A DNA stretch of 64,000 nucleotides, taken from the NCBI GenBank assembly GCA_026913215.1, contig JAPTYK010000001.1, forward strand, positions 2,790,001 to 2,854,000, in the 5' to 3' direction. The notes under the pieces were generated by a model. It saw only the letters and a program-made list of their open reading frames with translations. It did not search any database and was not told where the DNA came from. The DNA comes from Streptomyces diastatochromogenes. Its GTDB lineage: Bacteria; Actinomycetota; Actinomycetes; Streptomycetales; Streptomycetaceae. The position numbers and the translations under genes are program-made. Below, piece after piece: positions 29,706 through 40,375 of this stretch. The first letter of the stretch is position 1, and each line of letters starts with the position of its first letter.

Positions 29706-30330
29706 TCCGCCACCTCTCGGGCCGCGTCGACGACGCGCGGTCCCACGCGCTCGGGGACGGCGTCCGCGAGCATGACGACGCCGACGCTGCCTTCGACGCC
29801 GGTGACGCCGACGAGGGGGCGGCGGCGCCGCTGGCGCCGGCTTCGAGTTCGCCGTGGGTGAGGGTGTAGCCGGGTTCGGTCAGGCCGCCCTGGCGGGCGG
29901 CGAGGATGGCGCGGCGGCGGCGCCCCGGTCGAGGGGTGGCGGAAGCCGGCCCGGTAGGCGACGTGGTAGTCGGTCCAGGTCGGTTCGACGACCGCGACGG
30001 CGAGCGCCTCGGCCCCGTCGACGAGGGTCAGGTGGGCGGTCGCCCCGATGTCCTCGGCGAGCGAGCGCAGCGCGGGCAGCGCGGCCTCCCGCACGAGGGG
30101 TGGACCTGCCGGCCGAGCCGCAGCACGCCGAGGCCGACGCGGGCGCGCCCGCCGAGGTCGCGGCGGACCAGGGCGTGCTGCTCCAGCGTGGCGAGCAGCC
30201 GGTAGACCACGGTCCGGTTGACGCCGAGTTTGTTGGACAACTCGGTGACCGTCAGGCCGTGGTCGGTGTCGGCGAGCAGTTTGAGGACTCTGAGTCCCCG
30301 GTCGAGCGTCTGGGAGGTCTCCGCGGTCAC
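29693..30330 (-). CDS. IclR-family transcriptional regulator, frame broken
   Basis: ATG 30330 begins MTAETSQTLDRGLRVLKLLA, then the winged-helix TVTELSNKLGVNRTVVYRLLATLEQHALVRRD. The C-terminal effector domain (REAALPALRSLAEDIGATAHL, VAVVEPTWTDYHVAYRAG, and LVGVTGVEGSVGVVM) is typical of IclR. One base is missing near 30095, and the segment between about 29935 and 29850 is out of frame with three further losses. About 213 residues after repair. It probably regulates a distant or neighbouring catabolic gene. Its last codons lie in the tandem-repeat array. Confidence 0.82.
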
Positions 30331-30740
30331 GACGCCCTCTCCTTCGAGGTGAGTGGCGGCGGATCTCTCACGGAGTTGCGGCGCCGGTCCCGCGGCGACG
30401 CACGTCAGAGGCCGCCGGCAGGAAGGGGTACACCGGCTGCGCTCCGCGGCGGCGCTGCCACGGGGCGATTGCTTGTGAGCCGGGACAGTAGCGTCGCGCT
30501 CCGCTCAGCGGAAGACCTCGTCCAGAATCCGGGCGCAGGCGGGCGGATCAAGACGGTTCGGGACCTTCGTCGGTCGGACGTGGGACTTTGGCGGACAAGA
30601 TCGGCTATGTCGTGCCCGTAGCGTGGAGGCGGCCGGAGGCCGACCGTGGGGCCGGTCTCCGGGCGCGCTCCCGTGGCTACGGGACGCCCGAGGCCCGTAC
30701 GCGCACCGGCGTACGGGCCTCGGCCCTTCCTCCGAAGGGG
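30331..30740. other. 410-bp intergenic region between IclR gene and helicase
   Basis: This holds the IclR promoter and the 3' end of the helicase transcript. The helicase terminator (15-bp stem 30688-30702 with 30709-30723, 6-nt loop) lies 18 bp after its stop. Between 30340 and 30680 I see no ORF with coding character and no other strong structure. Confidence 0.55.
30688..30723 (-). terminator. Terminator of the helicase gene
   Basis: CCGAGGCCCGTACGC (30688-30702) pairs perfectly with GCGTACGGGCCTCGG (30709-30723) across a 6-nt loop. Confidence 0.8.
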
Positions 30741-32534
30741 TCAGCGCATCCGCGTGGCCCACTCCTGGACCTTCTTGATCCGTTCGCGGATCTGTCCGGC
30801 CGTCGCCTCGGCGCTCGGCGGCCCGCCGCAGACCCGGCGCAGCTCGGTGTGGATCACGCCGTGGGGCTTGCCGCTCTGATGAACGTACGCACCCACCATC
30901 GTGTTGAGCTGTTTCCTCAGTTCGAGGAGCTCCTTGTGGGAAACGACGGGCCGCCGCTCGGCGGGAAGCTCCAGGAGGTCCGCCTCGGTGTCCGGCCGCT
31001 TGCGGCTGTGCGCGATCTGCCGGGCCTGGCGCTTCTGGAGGAGCAGCTGGACCTGGTCGGGTTCGAGGAGGCCGGGGATGCCGAGGTAGTCCTGCTCCTC
31101 CTCGCTGCCGGGGTGGGCCTGCATGCCGAACTCGGCGGCGTTGTAGAGGACGCGGTCGAAGACGGCGTCGGACTCCAGCGCCTCGAAGGGCAGCATGTCC
31201 TGCTCGCCGGTGTCCTCGTCCTGCTGGCGCTCGGCCTCGGCCATCTCCTTCTCGGACTCGGCGTACGGGTCCTCGTCCTCGCCCGCCTTCTTCGGCCGGT
31301 CGAGGACGTGGTCGCGCTCGACCTCCATCTCGTTGGCGAAACCGAGGAGGCTGGGGATCGTCGGAAGGAACACGGACGCGGTCTCGCCGCGCCTGCGGGA
31401 TCGCACGAAGCGGCCGACGGCCTGGGCGAAGAACAGCGGGGTCGAGATGGTCGTCGCGTACACGCCGACCGACAGGCGGGGGACGTCGACGCCCTCGGAC
31501 ACCATGCGGACGGCGACCATCCAGCGGTCGTTGTTCTCGCTGAACTCGTCGATGCGGTTCGAGGCGCCGGTGTCGTCGGAGAGGACGACGGTGGCCTTCG
31601 TGCCGGTGATCTCGCGGATCAGCTTGGCGTACGCGCGGGCCGAGTCCTGGTCGGAGGCGATGACGAGGCCGCCGGCGTCCGGGATGGACTTGCGGACCTC
31701 GGTGAGGCGCTGGTCGGCGGCGCGCAGGACGTTCGGCATCCAGTCGCCCTTGGCGTCGAGCGCGGTGCGCCAGGCCTGCGAGACGGCGTCCTTGGTCATC
31801 GGCTCGCCGAGGCGGGCGGCGATCTCGTCGCCGGCCTTGGTGCGCCAGCGCATGTTGCCGCTGTAGGAGAGGAAGATGACCGGGCGGACGACGCCGTCGC
31901 CGAGGGCGTTGCCGTAGCCGTAGGTGTAGTCGGCCGAGGACCGCCGGATGCCGTCGTTCCCCTCCTCGTACGTGACGAAGGGGATCGGGTTGGTGTCGGA
32001 GCGGAAGGGCGTGCCGGTGAGGGCGAGGCGCCGGGTGGCGGGCTCGAAGGCCTCCAGACAGGCCTCGCCCCAGGACTTGGAGTCTCCGGCGTGGTGGATC
32101 TCGTCGAGGATGACGAGGGTCTTGCGCTGTTCGGAACGGTTGCGGTGCAGCATGGGCCGTACGCCGACGCCGGCGTACGTGATGGCGATCCCGTCGTACT
32201 CCTTGCTGAGCGGGCCCGCGCTGTACTCCGGGTCCAGCTTGATGCCTATCCGCGCCGCCGCGGCCGCCCACTGCTTCTTCAGGTGCTCGGTGGGGGCGAC
32301 GACGGTGACCTGCTGCACGACGTGGTGGTGCAGCAGCCACGAGGCGAGGGTCAGCGCGAAGGTGGTCTTGCCGGCGCCGGGCGTGGCGACAGCGAGGAAG
32401 TCACGGGGCTGCTCCTGGATGTACTTCTCCATCGCGCCCTGCTGCCAGGCGCGCAGCTTGCCGGCGGTACCCCACGGGGCCCGGCCCGGGAAGGCGGGAG
32501 AAAGGTGATGGGAGGAGGTGGCGGTAGTAGTCAC
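30741..32534 (-). CDS. SF2 DEAD/DEAH-box helicase
   Basis: The intact 597-residue protein has Walker A/motif I ATPGAGKTTFALTLA (about residues 49-63), motif II DEIHH, motif III TGTPFRSD, and the C-terminal helicase motifs MVSEGVDVPRLSVGVYAT and QAVGRFVRSRRRGE (motifs V and VI). It belongs to the XPB/RAD25-type DEAD family widespread in actinobacteria. A role in DNA repair or RNA handling is likely. The C-terminal 150 residues are acidic and helical without an added nuclease. ATG 32534 is the start. Monocistronic, with its own terminator. There is no adjacent nuclease or restriction gene that would mark it as a defence system. Confidence 0.9.
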   Translation of the reverse strand: MTTTATSSHHLSPAFPGRAPWGTAGKLRAWQQGAMEKYIQEQPRDFLAVATPGAGKTTFALTLASWLLHHHVVQQVTVVAPTEHLKKQWAAAAARIGIKLDPEYSAGPLSKEYDGIAITYAGVGVRPMLHRNRSEQRKTLVILDEIHHAGDSKSWGEACLEAFEPATRRLALTGTPFRSDTNPIPFVTYEEGNDGIRRSSADYTYGYGNALGDGVVRPVIFLSYSGNMRWRTKAGDEIAARLGEPMTKDAVSQAWRTALDAKGDWMPNVLRAADQRLTEVRKSIPDAGGLVIASDQDSARAYAKLIREITGTKATVVLSDDTGASNRIDEFSENNDRWMVAVRMVSEGVDVPRLSVGVYATTISTPLFFAQAVGRFVRSRRRGETASVFLPTIPSLLGFANEMEVERDHVLDRPKKAGEDEDPYAESEKEMAEAERQQDEDTGEQDMLPFEALESDAVFDRVLYNAAEFGMQAHPGSEEEQDYLGIPGLLEPDQVQLLLQKRQARQIAHSRKRPDTEADLLELPAERRPVVSHKELLELRKQLNTMVGAYVHQSGKPHGVIHTELRRVCGGPPSAEATAGQIRERIKKVQEWATRMR

Positions 32535-32658
32535 GATCTCCGGGTTCGACGCTCGTCACGGAATGACAGTTCCAGATATGACAACCGGGCCACCTTACCG
32601 GTGCGGGCGTCGCGACCCACCCCGCCCGAAGGCGTGGCGGGTGCGCTTGAGACGGTCC

Positions 32659-33054
32659 TCACAGCTCCCGGATCCGGCGCGCGATGTCCGCAATGTCCGC
32701 CAGCTCGCCGCCCGCCACGGCGATGACCAGGCCGTATGCCCGGTCGAGGTCGGCGTCGGCGAGATCCACTCCGTTGACGGCGAGGAAGGTGGCCGCGGAG
32801 AGCCAGGCCGCACGCTTGTTCCCGTCGACGAAGGGGTGGTTCGTCGCGAGGGCGTGCAGCAGCGCGGCGGCCTGCTCGTACACGTCCTCGTACGCGCTCC
32901 GCCCCATCATCCGGGCCCGCGGCCGGTGCACGGCGGACGCCAGCAGACCGGGCGCCCGCAGCTCGGGCACGCCGTCGCCGGTGAAGGCGAACCGGGCGAT
33001 CTCGGCGACTTCGGCGACGGTGAGGAACCGGGCGCTCCTCGTGGTGTCCGTCAT
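32659..33054 (-). CDS. doc: Death-on-curing (Doc) family toxin, Fic fold
   Basis: The 131-residue product has the Doc/Fic active-site motif HPFVDGNKR (H73 to R81), with FLTVAEVAEIA at the N-terminus and a helical C-terminus. Doc toxins inactivate EF-Tu by phosphorylation. The start ATG 33054 overlaps the stop of the small upstream gene by 4 bp (ATGA), the usual arrangement of a toxin after its antitoxin. The frame is intact. Confidence 0.88.
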   Translation of the reverse strand: MTDTTRSARFLTVAEVAEIARFAFTGDGVPELRAPGLLASAVHRPRARMMGRSAYEDVYEQAAALLHALATNHPFVDGNKRAAWLSAATFLAVNGVDLADADLDRAYGLVIAVAGGELADIADIARRIREL

Positions 33055-33238
33055 GCGCCGAGCCTCCTCAGCAGGGAGTCGTGCAGCGCGGCGAGGCGCA
33101 GGGCCTGCTCCCGCACCCGGTGGGCCTCGGCGCGCACGGCACGGTCACAGGCCTCGGCGGCCAGCTCCTCCGGGTGAGCCCCAGGGCGTCGGCGAGGTCG
33201 GCGAACCCGTCACCGACCGGAAGGGTCATCTCACGCAT
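33051..33238 (-). CDS. Putative antitoxin of the Doc toxin, frame broken
   Basis: ATG 33238 begins MREMTLPVGDGFADLADALGL; after restoring one base near 33170 the frame continues EELAAEACDRAVRAEAHRVREQALRLAAL and ends ...LLRRLGA with TGA at 33051-33053. This gives about 63 residues, with an N-terminal beta strand and a long charged helix, like Phd/ribbon-helix-helix antitoxins. Identification rests mainly on the 4-bp overlap with doc and on size. No strong ribosome-binding site is seen; the second ATG (33229) is an alternative start. Confidence 0.65.
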
Positions 33239-33278
33239 ACCGGGAAGGTAGGGGACGGCGGCACCGGCGGCGACGGAT

Positions 33279-34757
33279 TTACGCGCGCCGCACCGCGCCG
33301 TCCCCGGCCGTGTGCAGCCGCGTCGCCACCCACGCCCCGCCGCCGCCACCCCCGCCATCGGCAGGAAGACCGCCGCGAAGGCGGCCGGGTGGGAGCCGGT
33401 GGACGCGCCGACGTCCATCGCGTGGCCGATGGCGCCGCCGCCGAGGGCCGCGAAGGCCGCGCCGCCGGCGGCGAGCAGCAGGACGTTGAGAGGCCGTCGG
33501 AGATCTGGAGGGCGGCCGAGTTCGCGCCGACCTCCTCCGGGGCGGAGAGCTTCATCAGGAGCACGCTCGTCGAGGCGATCACCACGCCCATGCCGAGACA
33601 GCCGAAGCCCCAGGCCACCGCGACCACCCACACCGGCACCGAGGTGATGAGCACGCTGGGCGCGGCGGCGATCGCCAGCGCGACGAGGACCATCCCGAGG
33701 ACGACGAGCCGCTCCCGGTACGGCTCCGTCCACGGCCGGGACTGGATCCAGGAGCCGAGCGCCCAGGTGAGGCCGCCGGCGGCGAGGGAGAAGCCCGCCA
33801 GGGTGGGGCTCAGGCCGCGCTGGGAGACCAGCATGAGGGGACGAAGGACTCGGCGGCGATGAACGACCCGGCGGCGATGCCGCGGAGCAGGATGACGGAG
33901 GGCAGCCCGCGGGCGGCCCGGTAGGTGCCGCGCGGCAGCAGCCCGCGGACGGCGGGCACGAGCAGCGCGAGCCCGGCCGCGGCCGGCAGCAGGGACAGGA
34001 CGCTCAGTTCCTGGCCCGCGTACTGCAGGAGCGCCGCGCCCGTCGAGATCCCGAGGGCCAGCAGGATCCCGCGCCGGTCCCAGGGCGCGACGGGCGCGGC
34101 CGGGTCGGCGGGACCGGAGGCCGTGCGGCGGATCGCGGGCAGGGCCAGGGCCAGCGGGAAGACGACGAGGGCGGGGATGGCGAGGAAGACCCACCGCCAG
34201 CCGAGGTGCTCCGTGACGGTGCCGGAGGCGAGGGGTCCGACGACCGAGGGGACGACCCAGGAGGCCGCGAAGGCGGCCATGATCGCGGGCCTGAGGTGTT
34301 CGGAGTAGGCCCGGCCGATCACCACGTACAGGGCCACGATGACGAGCCCCCCGCCGAGCCCCTGCACGGCCCGGCCGAGGATGAACTGCCACATCGCCCC
34401 GGCCGTCCCGGAGAGCACCAGTCCGGCGGCGAAGGCGCTGATCCCCGCGGTCAGCGACGCGAGGGGACCGCGCCGGTCGCACCACTGGCCCGCCAGGACC
34501 ATGCCGAAGAGGCTGGTCGTGAAGTACGCCGAGAAGGCGAAGGCGTAGAGGGGAATGCCGTCCAGCTCACGGGCCGCGACCGGCATCGCGGTGCCCACCG
34601 CCGTCGCCTCGAAGGCGATGAGCAGCACCACGGAGACCATCCCGATGCTGAGCGCCCGGTGCCGGGCGTCGAGAACGGACCCCTTGGCGTCGCCGGGGGC
34701 GGCAGGGGGTCCGGGTATGTCGGCGACGTCGGCGTCGCGTGGTTCCAGGGCGCTCAT
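33279..34757 (-). CDS. MFS transporter, frame broken
   Basis: ATG 34757 begins MSALEPRDADVADIPG. A cytoplasmic N-terminus is followed by about 12-14 helices with the motif A variant GQWCDRRGPLASLTAG and the loop GRAVQGLGGGLVIVALYVVIGRAYSE, typical of the multidrug branch of MFS. Three one-base losses (near 33838, 33490 and 33345) separate four segments, all in the usual direction. The repaired protein ends ...RLHTAGDGAVRRA with TAA at 33279-33281, about 492 residues. Substrate unknown. It precedes the tRNA-Cys gene on the opposite strand. Confidence 0.85.
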
Positions 34758-34937
34758 CCCCCCAGAGTAAGAGGCGATCCCGGGATTGGCTCCTGTCAGG
34801 AGTCCCGATCCCCCTCGTCCTTCCGACGTACGCCCCCGCACCGATTGTTGCGGCCGCATGGCAGTCGCGTGTCACGCCCCCGGAAACCCTTGAGCCCCTC
34901 CCCACCCCCGCCCTACGGTCTTACTCGTGCACAACAC

Positions 34938-35011
34938 GACCGTGTGCCCGAGTGGTTGAGGGCTCGCCTGCAAAGCGAGTTACGTCGGTTCGATTCCGAT
35001 CACGGTCTCCA
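34938..35011 (+). tRNA. tRNA-Cys (GCA), CCA encoded
   Basis: The cloverleaf folds by eye. The acceptor stem is GACCGTG/CACGGTC (34938-34944 with 35001-35007). The anticodon arm is CTCGC-CTGCAAA-GCGAG with anticodon GCA. The T arm is GTCGG-TTCGATT-CCGAT. Discriminator base U73 (35008), an identity element for CysRS, is followed by an encoded CCA (35009-35011). The body is 71 nt, with a short D stem. It stands alone, not in a tRNA cluster, and lies at the left edge of the accessory-looking region. Confidence 0.9.
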
Positions 35012-35078
35012 AACGATCTCCCTCACGCGGGATCCCATGATCTTCACAGCACACCGCACGGTGTGCGACAGTCCGGCC

Positions 35079-35461
35079 ATGAACGCTCAAGCCGGCCGCA
35101 GACTGGGCATCCTCCTCGGCGTCGGCCTCGCCTGCGCCCTGGTGCCCGGCATCGCCGTGCGCGGCGAGGAGACCGTCGACACGCTCTTCTCCGTCCTCAC
35201 GGCGGCCCTCGTCATGACGGTCCTCACCCAGGTGGTCTTCATCGGCCCCTCGGGCCGCGTCCCACCCCGCCCTCCTCCTCTTCGGCCTCGCCGGCTTCAC
35301 CCAGGACGCCCTGATCTGGTGGCTCCTCCTGGCTCGGCCCCAAGATCGGCGACCTCCGCGTCGACGGCCTCACCACGATCCTCCTCGCCGCCCTGATCAC
35401 CCGCGCCACGACCCTGCTCCTGTCCCAGCTGTTCCCGGCCGCCGAGACGGCCGAGGACTGA
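35079..35461 (+). CDS. Small integral membrane protein, frame broken
   Basis: ATG 35079 begins MNAQAGRRLGILLGVGLACA. Four hydrophobic segments are visible after joining frames: LGILLGVGLACALVPGIAV, LFSVLTAALVMTVLTQVVFI, ALLLFGLAGFTQDALIWWLLL and TTILLAALITRATTLLLSQL. At least one net base is missing between about 35250 and 35345. About 127 residues. No family recognised; a conserved streptomycete membrane protein is likely. Confidence 0.6.
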
Positions 35462-35525
35462 CGCAACGCCCCTCACGGAAACAGGCCCTCCGGGACCGTG
35501 AGCAGCGGGGCGCCGACCGCGACCG

Positions 35526-36200
35526 CTACGGCTCCCCGCGCCACTTCTTCTCCGTGAAGACGGGCTTCTCGGCAAGCCCCGCGTCGTCCTCACAGCCGAG
35601 CTTCTTCACGACCGCGAGGGTGACGGAGTGGAGGACGGTGAGGTAGGCCTCGCGGGTGGCGGGGTGTTGGGGGTAGGCGCCCTTGGTCGGCTTCTTGAAC
35701 TTGAGCACGCTCTCGACGGGGGCGGGCTCCTTGTCCGACCCCTTCAGCTGTGGGCTGGCGCACCCGACGAAGAGGTACGCCGACTCGTTGTCCGTGCTCG
35801 CCTCCCGCCCCATCCCGTAGAGGTGGCGCCCTGCGGCCGTCCACTTGGTGCCGTCGTCGTACAGGTCGGCGTCTTCGTACAGCCGGAAGTCGACGCTGAT
35901 GCCGAGCCGGTCATCGGCGGCGGTTCCGACCTCGCACGTCGAGGGAACCCCCGGCGCACGGCCCGGCGTCGCCTGATCGTCGATCAGGGCCTTCGCCGTC
36001 CGATCCAGCCCGGTGCCGCCCCACTGGAACTCCTTCGTGCCCAGCACCGTCTCCAGGGCCCCGACCGCCGTGGGTGAAAGCGAGCCGTCGCACTTCTGCG
36101 CGACCTGCCGCTCCTCCTCACCGCTGCCTCCGCCTCCGCAAGCGGTGAGGAGCAACCCGAGGGCCAGCACGGTCGATACGGACGCGGACGCTCTTCTCAT
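35526..36200 (-). CDS. Secreted lipoprotein
   Basis: ATG 36200 (GAGGAAC upstream) begins MRRASASVSTVLALGLLLTAC with a lipobox LTAC and then a Gly/Ser-rich spacer. The 224-residue mature protein has paired cysteines and a GCASPQLKGSD segment but no known domain. It resembles in size and character the lipoproteins at 44724-45061 and 45097-45756, which flank the other half of the type VII-like region. It is 41 bp downstream of the DUF6571-like gene on the same strand, so probably cotranscribed with it. Confidence 0.75.
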   Translation of the reverse strand: MRRASASVSTVLALGLLLTACGGGGSGEEERQVAQKCDGSLSPTAVGALETVLGTKEFQWGGTGLDRTAKALIDDQATPGRAPGVPSTCEVGTAADDRLGISVDFRLYEDADLYDDGTKWTAAGRHLYGMGREASTDNESAYLFVGCASPQLKGSDKEPAPVESVLKFKKPTKGAYPQHPATREAYLTVLHSVTLAVVKKLGCEDDAGLAEKPVFTEKKWRGEP

Positions 36201-36241
36201 CGTGTTCCTCGGGTTCCTGGTGGGGTCGGTGCGCCGGCTGA

Positions 36242-38574
36242 TCAACCGGTCTCGGGGGCGTTGCCGGTCTGCCGGGCGTGGGCGTTGCCGTTCATGTAGC
36301 CGTTGCTCACGGACTCGATCATGTCCTGACGGAAGTCGCTGCTCACCTGGCTCCGGTGCTCGGACAGGAACCGCTCCATCGGGGACTCGGCGCTGTACCG
36401 GCCGGCCGTGTACATGGCCGCGTTGTCCTCGTGGATCTGGTCCTCGGTCTTGTCCTTGTGGTCCTCGACCGACTTGTCGGACCAGTCCCCGATGACCTGC
36501 CCGGCCAGCTGCTCCATGGCGCCCGAGCCGGTGTCGACCGCGAGCGGTACGAGGATGGCGGCCGCTCCGACCGCGGCGGTCGCGGGCAGGAAGGCGACAC
36601 CGGCCGCGATGCCCGCCGTGGCGCCGAACTCCACCCAGCCGGCCTTGGCGCGGCGGCCTTCTCGTACTCCTCGTGCTTCTTCATGCCCTCGGCCTCGACC
36701 TGGTCCCCGCGGGACTGGTCGAGCAGGCCCTGGAGAGTGGAACCCGTGAACGCGGCGCCCCGCGCACGGCCCTCGTCGATGTGGCCGTCCGGGCCGACCT
36801 GCGCCTCGAGGACACTCGTGGTGTAGAGACGCTCGGCCGTGGAGACCGAGGCGTAGGCGTCCGGGTGCTGACCGAGGGTGCTCAGGAACTTGACCGCCAC
36901 GTCCCGCCCGAATGCGGGATGGGCCGCCGTCTCCTTCGTCGGATGGAAGACGCTGTCCGGGGTGTTCTTGTCCAGGGCCCAGTTGAGGTCGTCGATGTAA
37001 CCGGCCCCCATGTTGCCGAGGCTGTCCGACAGCGCCGGCTGCCACTTCTTGAGCAGCTCGGCGTCATTGCCGTACTTCTCGACGACGTCCTTCATGATCC
37101 CGGCCGTGGTCTCGTCCCGCTTCAGCTCCGGGTTCGGATCGTCCCAGGCGTGGCCGAGCGTCGCCGACTCCAGGGCGTGGCCGAGGGCGTCCGGCATGTA
37201 CCCCATGGTCTTGGTGAGGTCGTCCGGGTTGTGCCCCTCGACGTCGGCGAAGAAGGTGTAGTCCTTGTTCGCGAAGAAGTCCAGGTAGCTCTTCTGTACC
37301 CCGCCCTTCTTCGGGTCCAGGTCGACCGTCCCGCCGACGCTCCCGTCCTGGTTGTACGACGTCGGATCCTTCGAGAAGAAGTCCTTCGACGCCTCCGGGC
37401 TGTGCCCGAGCGCCTCCAGCATCGAGATCATCGGGTCGAACCCGGACCCGTTGACGCCCGACGGGTTGTACTGGTTCTGCAGCCCGCCGCCGATCATCGG
37501 CTTGCTGTTGGCGAAGAGGTACGGGTCCTTCGCGTGCAGCTGGGTGACGTGCTCCGCGATCGGGACCAGGAACTTCTTGTCGTAGTCGCCGTAGCGCATG
37601 ATGCCGCCGAGCAACTGGTAGCCGTACGCGGGGTTGTTGTCGTACTTGATCAGCGGGATGCGCTCCGTGCCGAGCTTGCGCATGTCGGCGGACCACTTCT
37701 CGGTCCAGGCGTCGCCGCCCTGGGTGGCCGTCGCGAGGTTGAAGCCCAGGTTCTTCTGGAGCTCCTGGACGTCGGCGAGGCGCTGTTTGTCGACCTTCGT
37801 GTAGTCGTACGTGTCGGTGGAGAGCTGGCCGAAGAACTCCAGGGCGCCCTTGGGGCCCATGCCGTCGTAGAAGGCGCGGGAGAACTCCTTGGAGCCGCTG
37901 TTGTCCTTGAGGAGCTCGTTGAGGCGCATCAGCTCCTCGTGCGAGATGTCCCGGCCCTTCTTGGCGAGGTCGACGGCGCGCTGCGCCTCCTCGGCGTCGA
38001 GGCTGGTGTACTTCGGGCCGCTGAAGTTGTGCTTGTCGCCGGTGTTGTTCGCCCTGAGCGCGTTGGAACACGCCACGTCGGCCTCGGTGCAGACCTCCAG
38101 GATCGCCTTGATGCGTTCCTGCATCGCCTGGATGTCGGCGTGTTCCTTGCGGACCAGTTCCTGGAAGTCGGGGTCGTGGCGGGCGCCGGGGTCCTTGGTC
38201 TGGGAGAGCGGCTCCTTGGCGGTGACGGTGCCGTCCGCGCCGACGTGGAAGCCCTTCGCGGGGGCCTCGGTCTCGGCGATCTTCTTGAGGTCGTCCTGCG
38301 CCTTCTTGAAGGCCTGGTGGCCGTCCGCCAGGACCTTGGCGATGCCGTCCGCCGCCTTCGCCGCGTCGCCGAACTCCTTCGCCGTCTTGTCCACGAAGGG
38401 CTTGGTGACCTCGGCGTTCACCCCGCGCCAGTAGTCGTCCCTGGCCTTCGCGGCCATCGTCGACTGCGCGTCCTGGGCGAGGGTGTCGAGCTTGCCCTTC
38501 AGGGCCGCCCAATCGTCGGCGGCCCCCTTCATATTGTCGAGCGGCGCCTGCATCACGTTCTGATAGGTCAACAC
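36242..38574 (-). CDS. DUF6571-like large protein of type VII-like locus, frame broken once
   Basis: GTG 38574 begins VLTYQNVMQAPLDNMKGAAD, an N-terminal helical WXG100/LXG-like hairpin (DDWAALKGKLDTLAQDAQ). A long soluble, mostly helical region follows (about residues 120-640). After one missing base near 36650, a hydrophobic Ala/Gly-rich C-terminal segment (EFGATAGIAAGVAFLPATAAVGAAAI) and a short charged tail follow. About 777 residues. The layout (WXG-like head, large middle, hydrophobic tail) is that of actinobacterial ESX-associated proteins; I believe it is the DUF6571 family. Enzyme motifs are not recognised. The gene follows its small partner (38590-39018) by 15 bp. Confidence 0.75.
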
Positions 38575-38589
38575 GACTGGCCCCCCGGC

Positions 38590-39018
38590 CTACTTGAAGT
38601 ACTGGTCGATCTGGGAGGTCGCGAGGGACGTCGCGATGTCCTGCTCCTCCTTCGCGTGCGAGGCCGCGCTGTAGTCGAGGTGGTTGGAGATGTTCGCGCA
38701 GGCGTCCATCAGCGTCTTCAGCTGCTCGTCCCAGGTCTCCTGCACGGCCGCCATGGCCGAACCGGTCAGGAAGTCGTGGCCCTTGAGCTGCGTGGCCGCC
38801 TCGGTCGTGCTCGTACGGGCGTGGTTGCCGTCCTTGGCGAGCCGGCCGTGCAGCGCGTACGCGGCGCTGCCGATGGCGCCGAGCTTGTCCTGGTCGACGC
38901 TGAGGTCCGCATTGCCCCCGCCGCCGCCACCGGGCTCGGGGGCGACCTGGTTGAGCCTCATGCTCACGTTGGCCGTCGCCGCGGACCGTACGGACGCCCA
39001 CTCGTCTTCGAACGACAT
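38590..39018 (-). CDS. EspC/WXG100-like small secreted-protein candidate
   Basis: The intact 142-residue protein begins MSFEDEWASVRSAATANVSM (ATG 39018, GGGGGAGAGC upstream), then a poly-Gly stretch and a helical hairpin (DQDKLGAIGSAAYALHGRLAKDG ... TWDEQLKTLMDACANISNHLD). It has no signal peptide, as is usual for type VII substrates. It is clearly paralogous to the product of 45762-46130, which begins MPFDEEWSQVRSETAAMRLD. It is 15 bp upstream of the DUF6571-like gene and probably forms a partner pair with it. Confidence 0.75.
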   Translation of the reverse strand: MSFEDEWASVRSAATANVSMRLNQVAPEPGGGGGGNADLSVDQDKLGAIGSAAYALHGRLAKDGNHARTSTTEAATQLKGHDFLTGSAMAAVQETWDEQLKTLMDACANISNHLDYSAASHAKEEQDIATSLATSQIDQYFK

Positions 39019-39295
39019 GCTCTCCCCCGCTGCTTCCGTGGCCTTCCCGCTTCGCCCCAGCAAGTTCCGCACCCGGGGAAGCCCCGCCACCCTAGCCCCA
39101 GGGCACCCGTTCCAGCACTCCCCGCCGCGAACTGCCGCATGTTCGTGATCGACGCGGGTATCTATACATACTTCACCTTCGCAACTCGGGCAGCCGGGAC
39201 GTTCCGGCCCCGGACCGGCCCCTCGCCCCCGTCTCGATAGGCTCGTCCCGCCCCCGCCGTCACGGGGTGCCAGAAACGAGCGGGGGGCCGTACAC

Positions 39296-40371
<1,076 letters not shown>

Positions 40372-40375
40372 CCTC

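Noticed and set aside
30741..32534. Helicase as part of a phage-defence system
   Set aside because: No nuclease, methylase or defence partner is adjacent, and the protein resembles the helicase conserved in streptomycete chromosomes.
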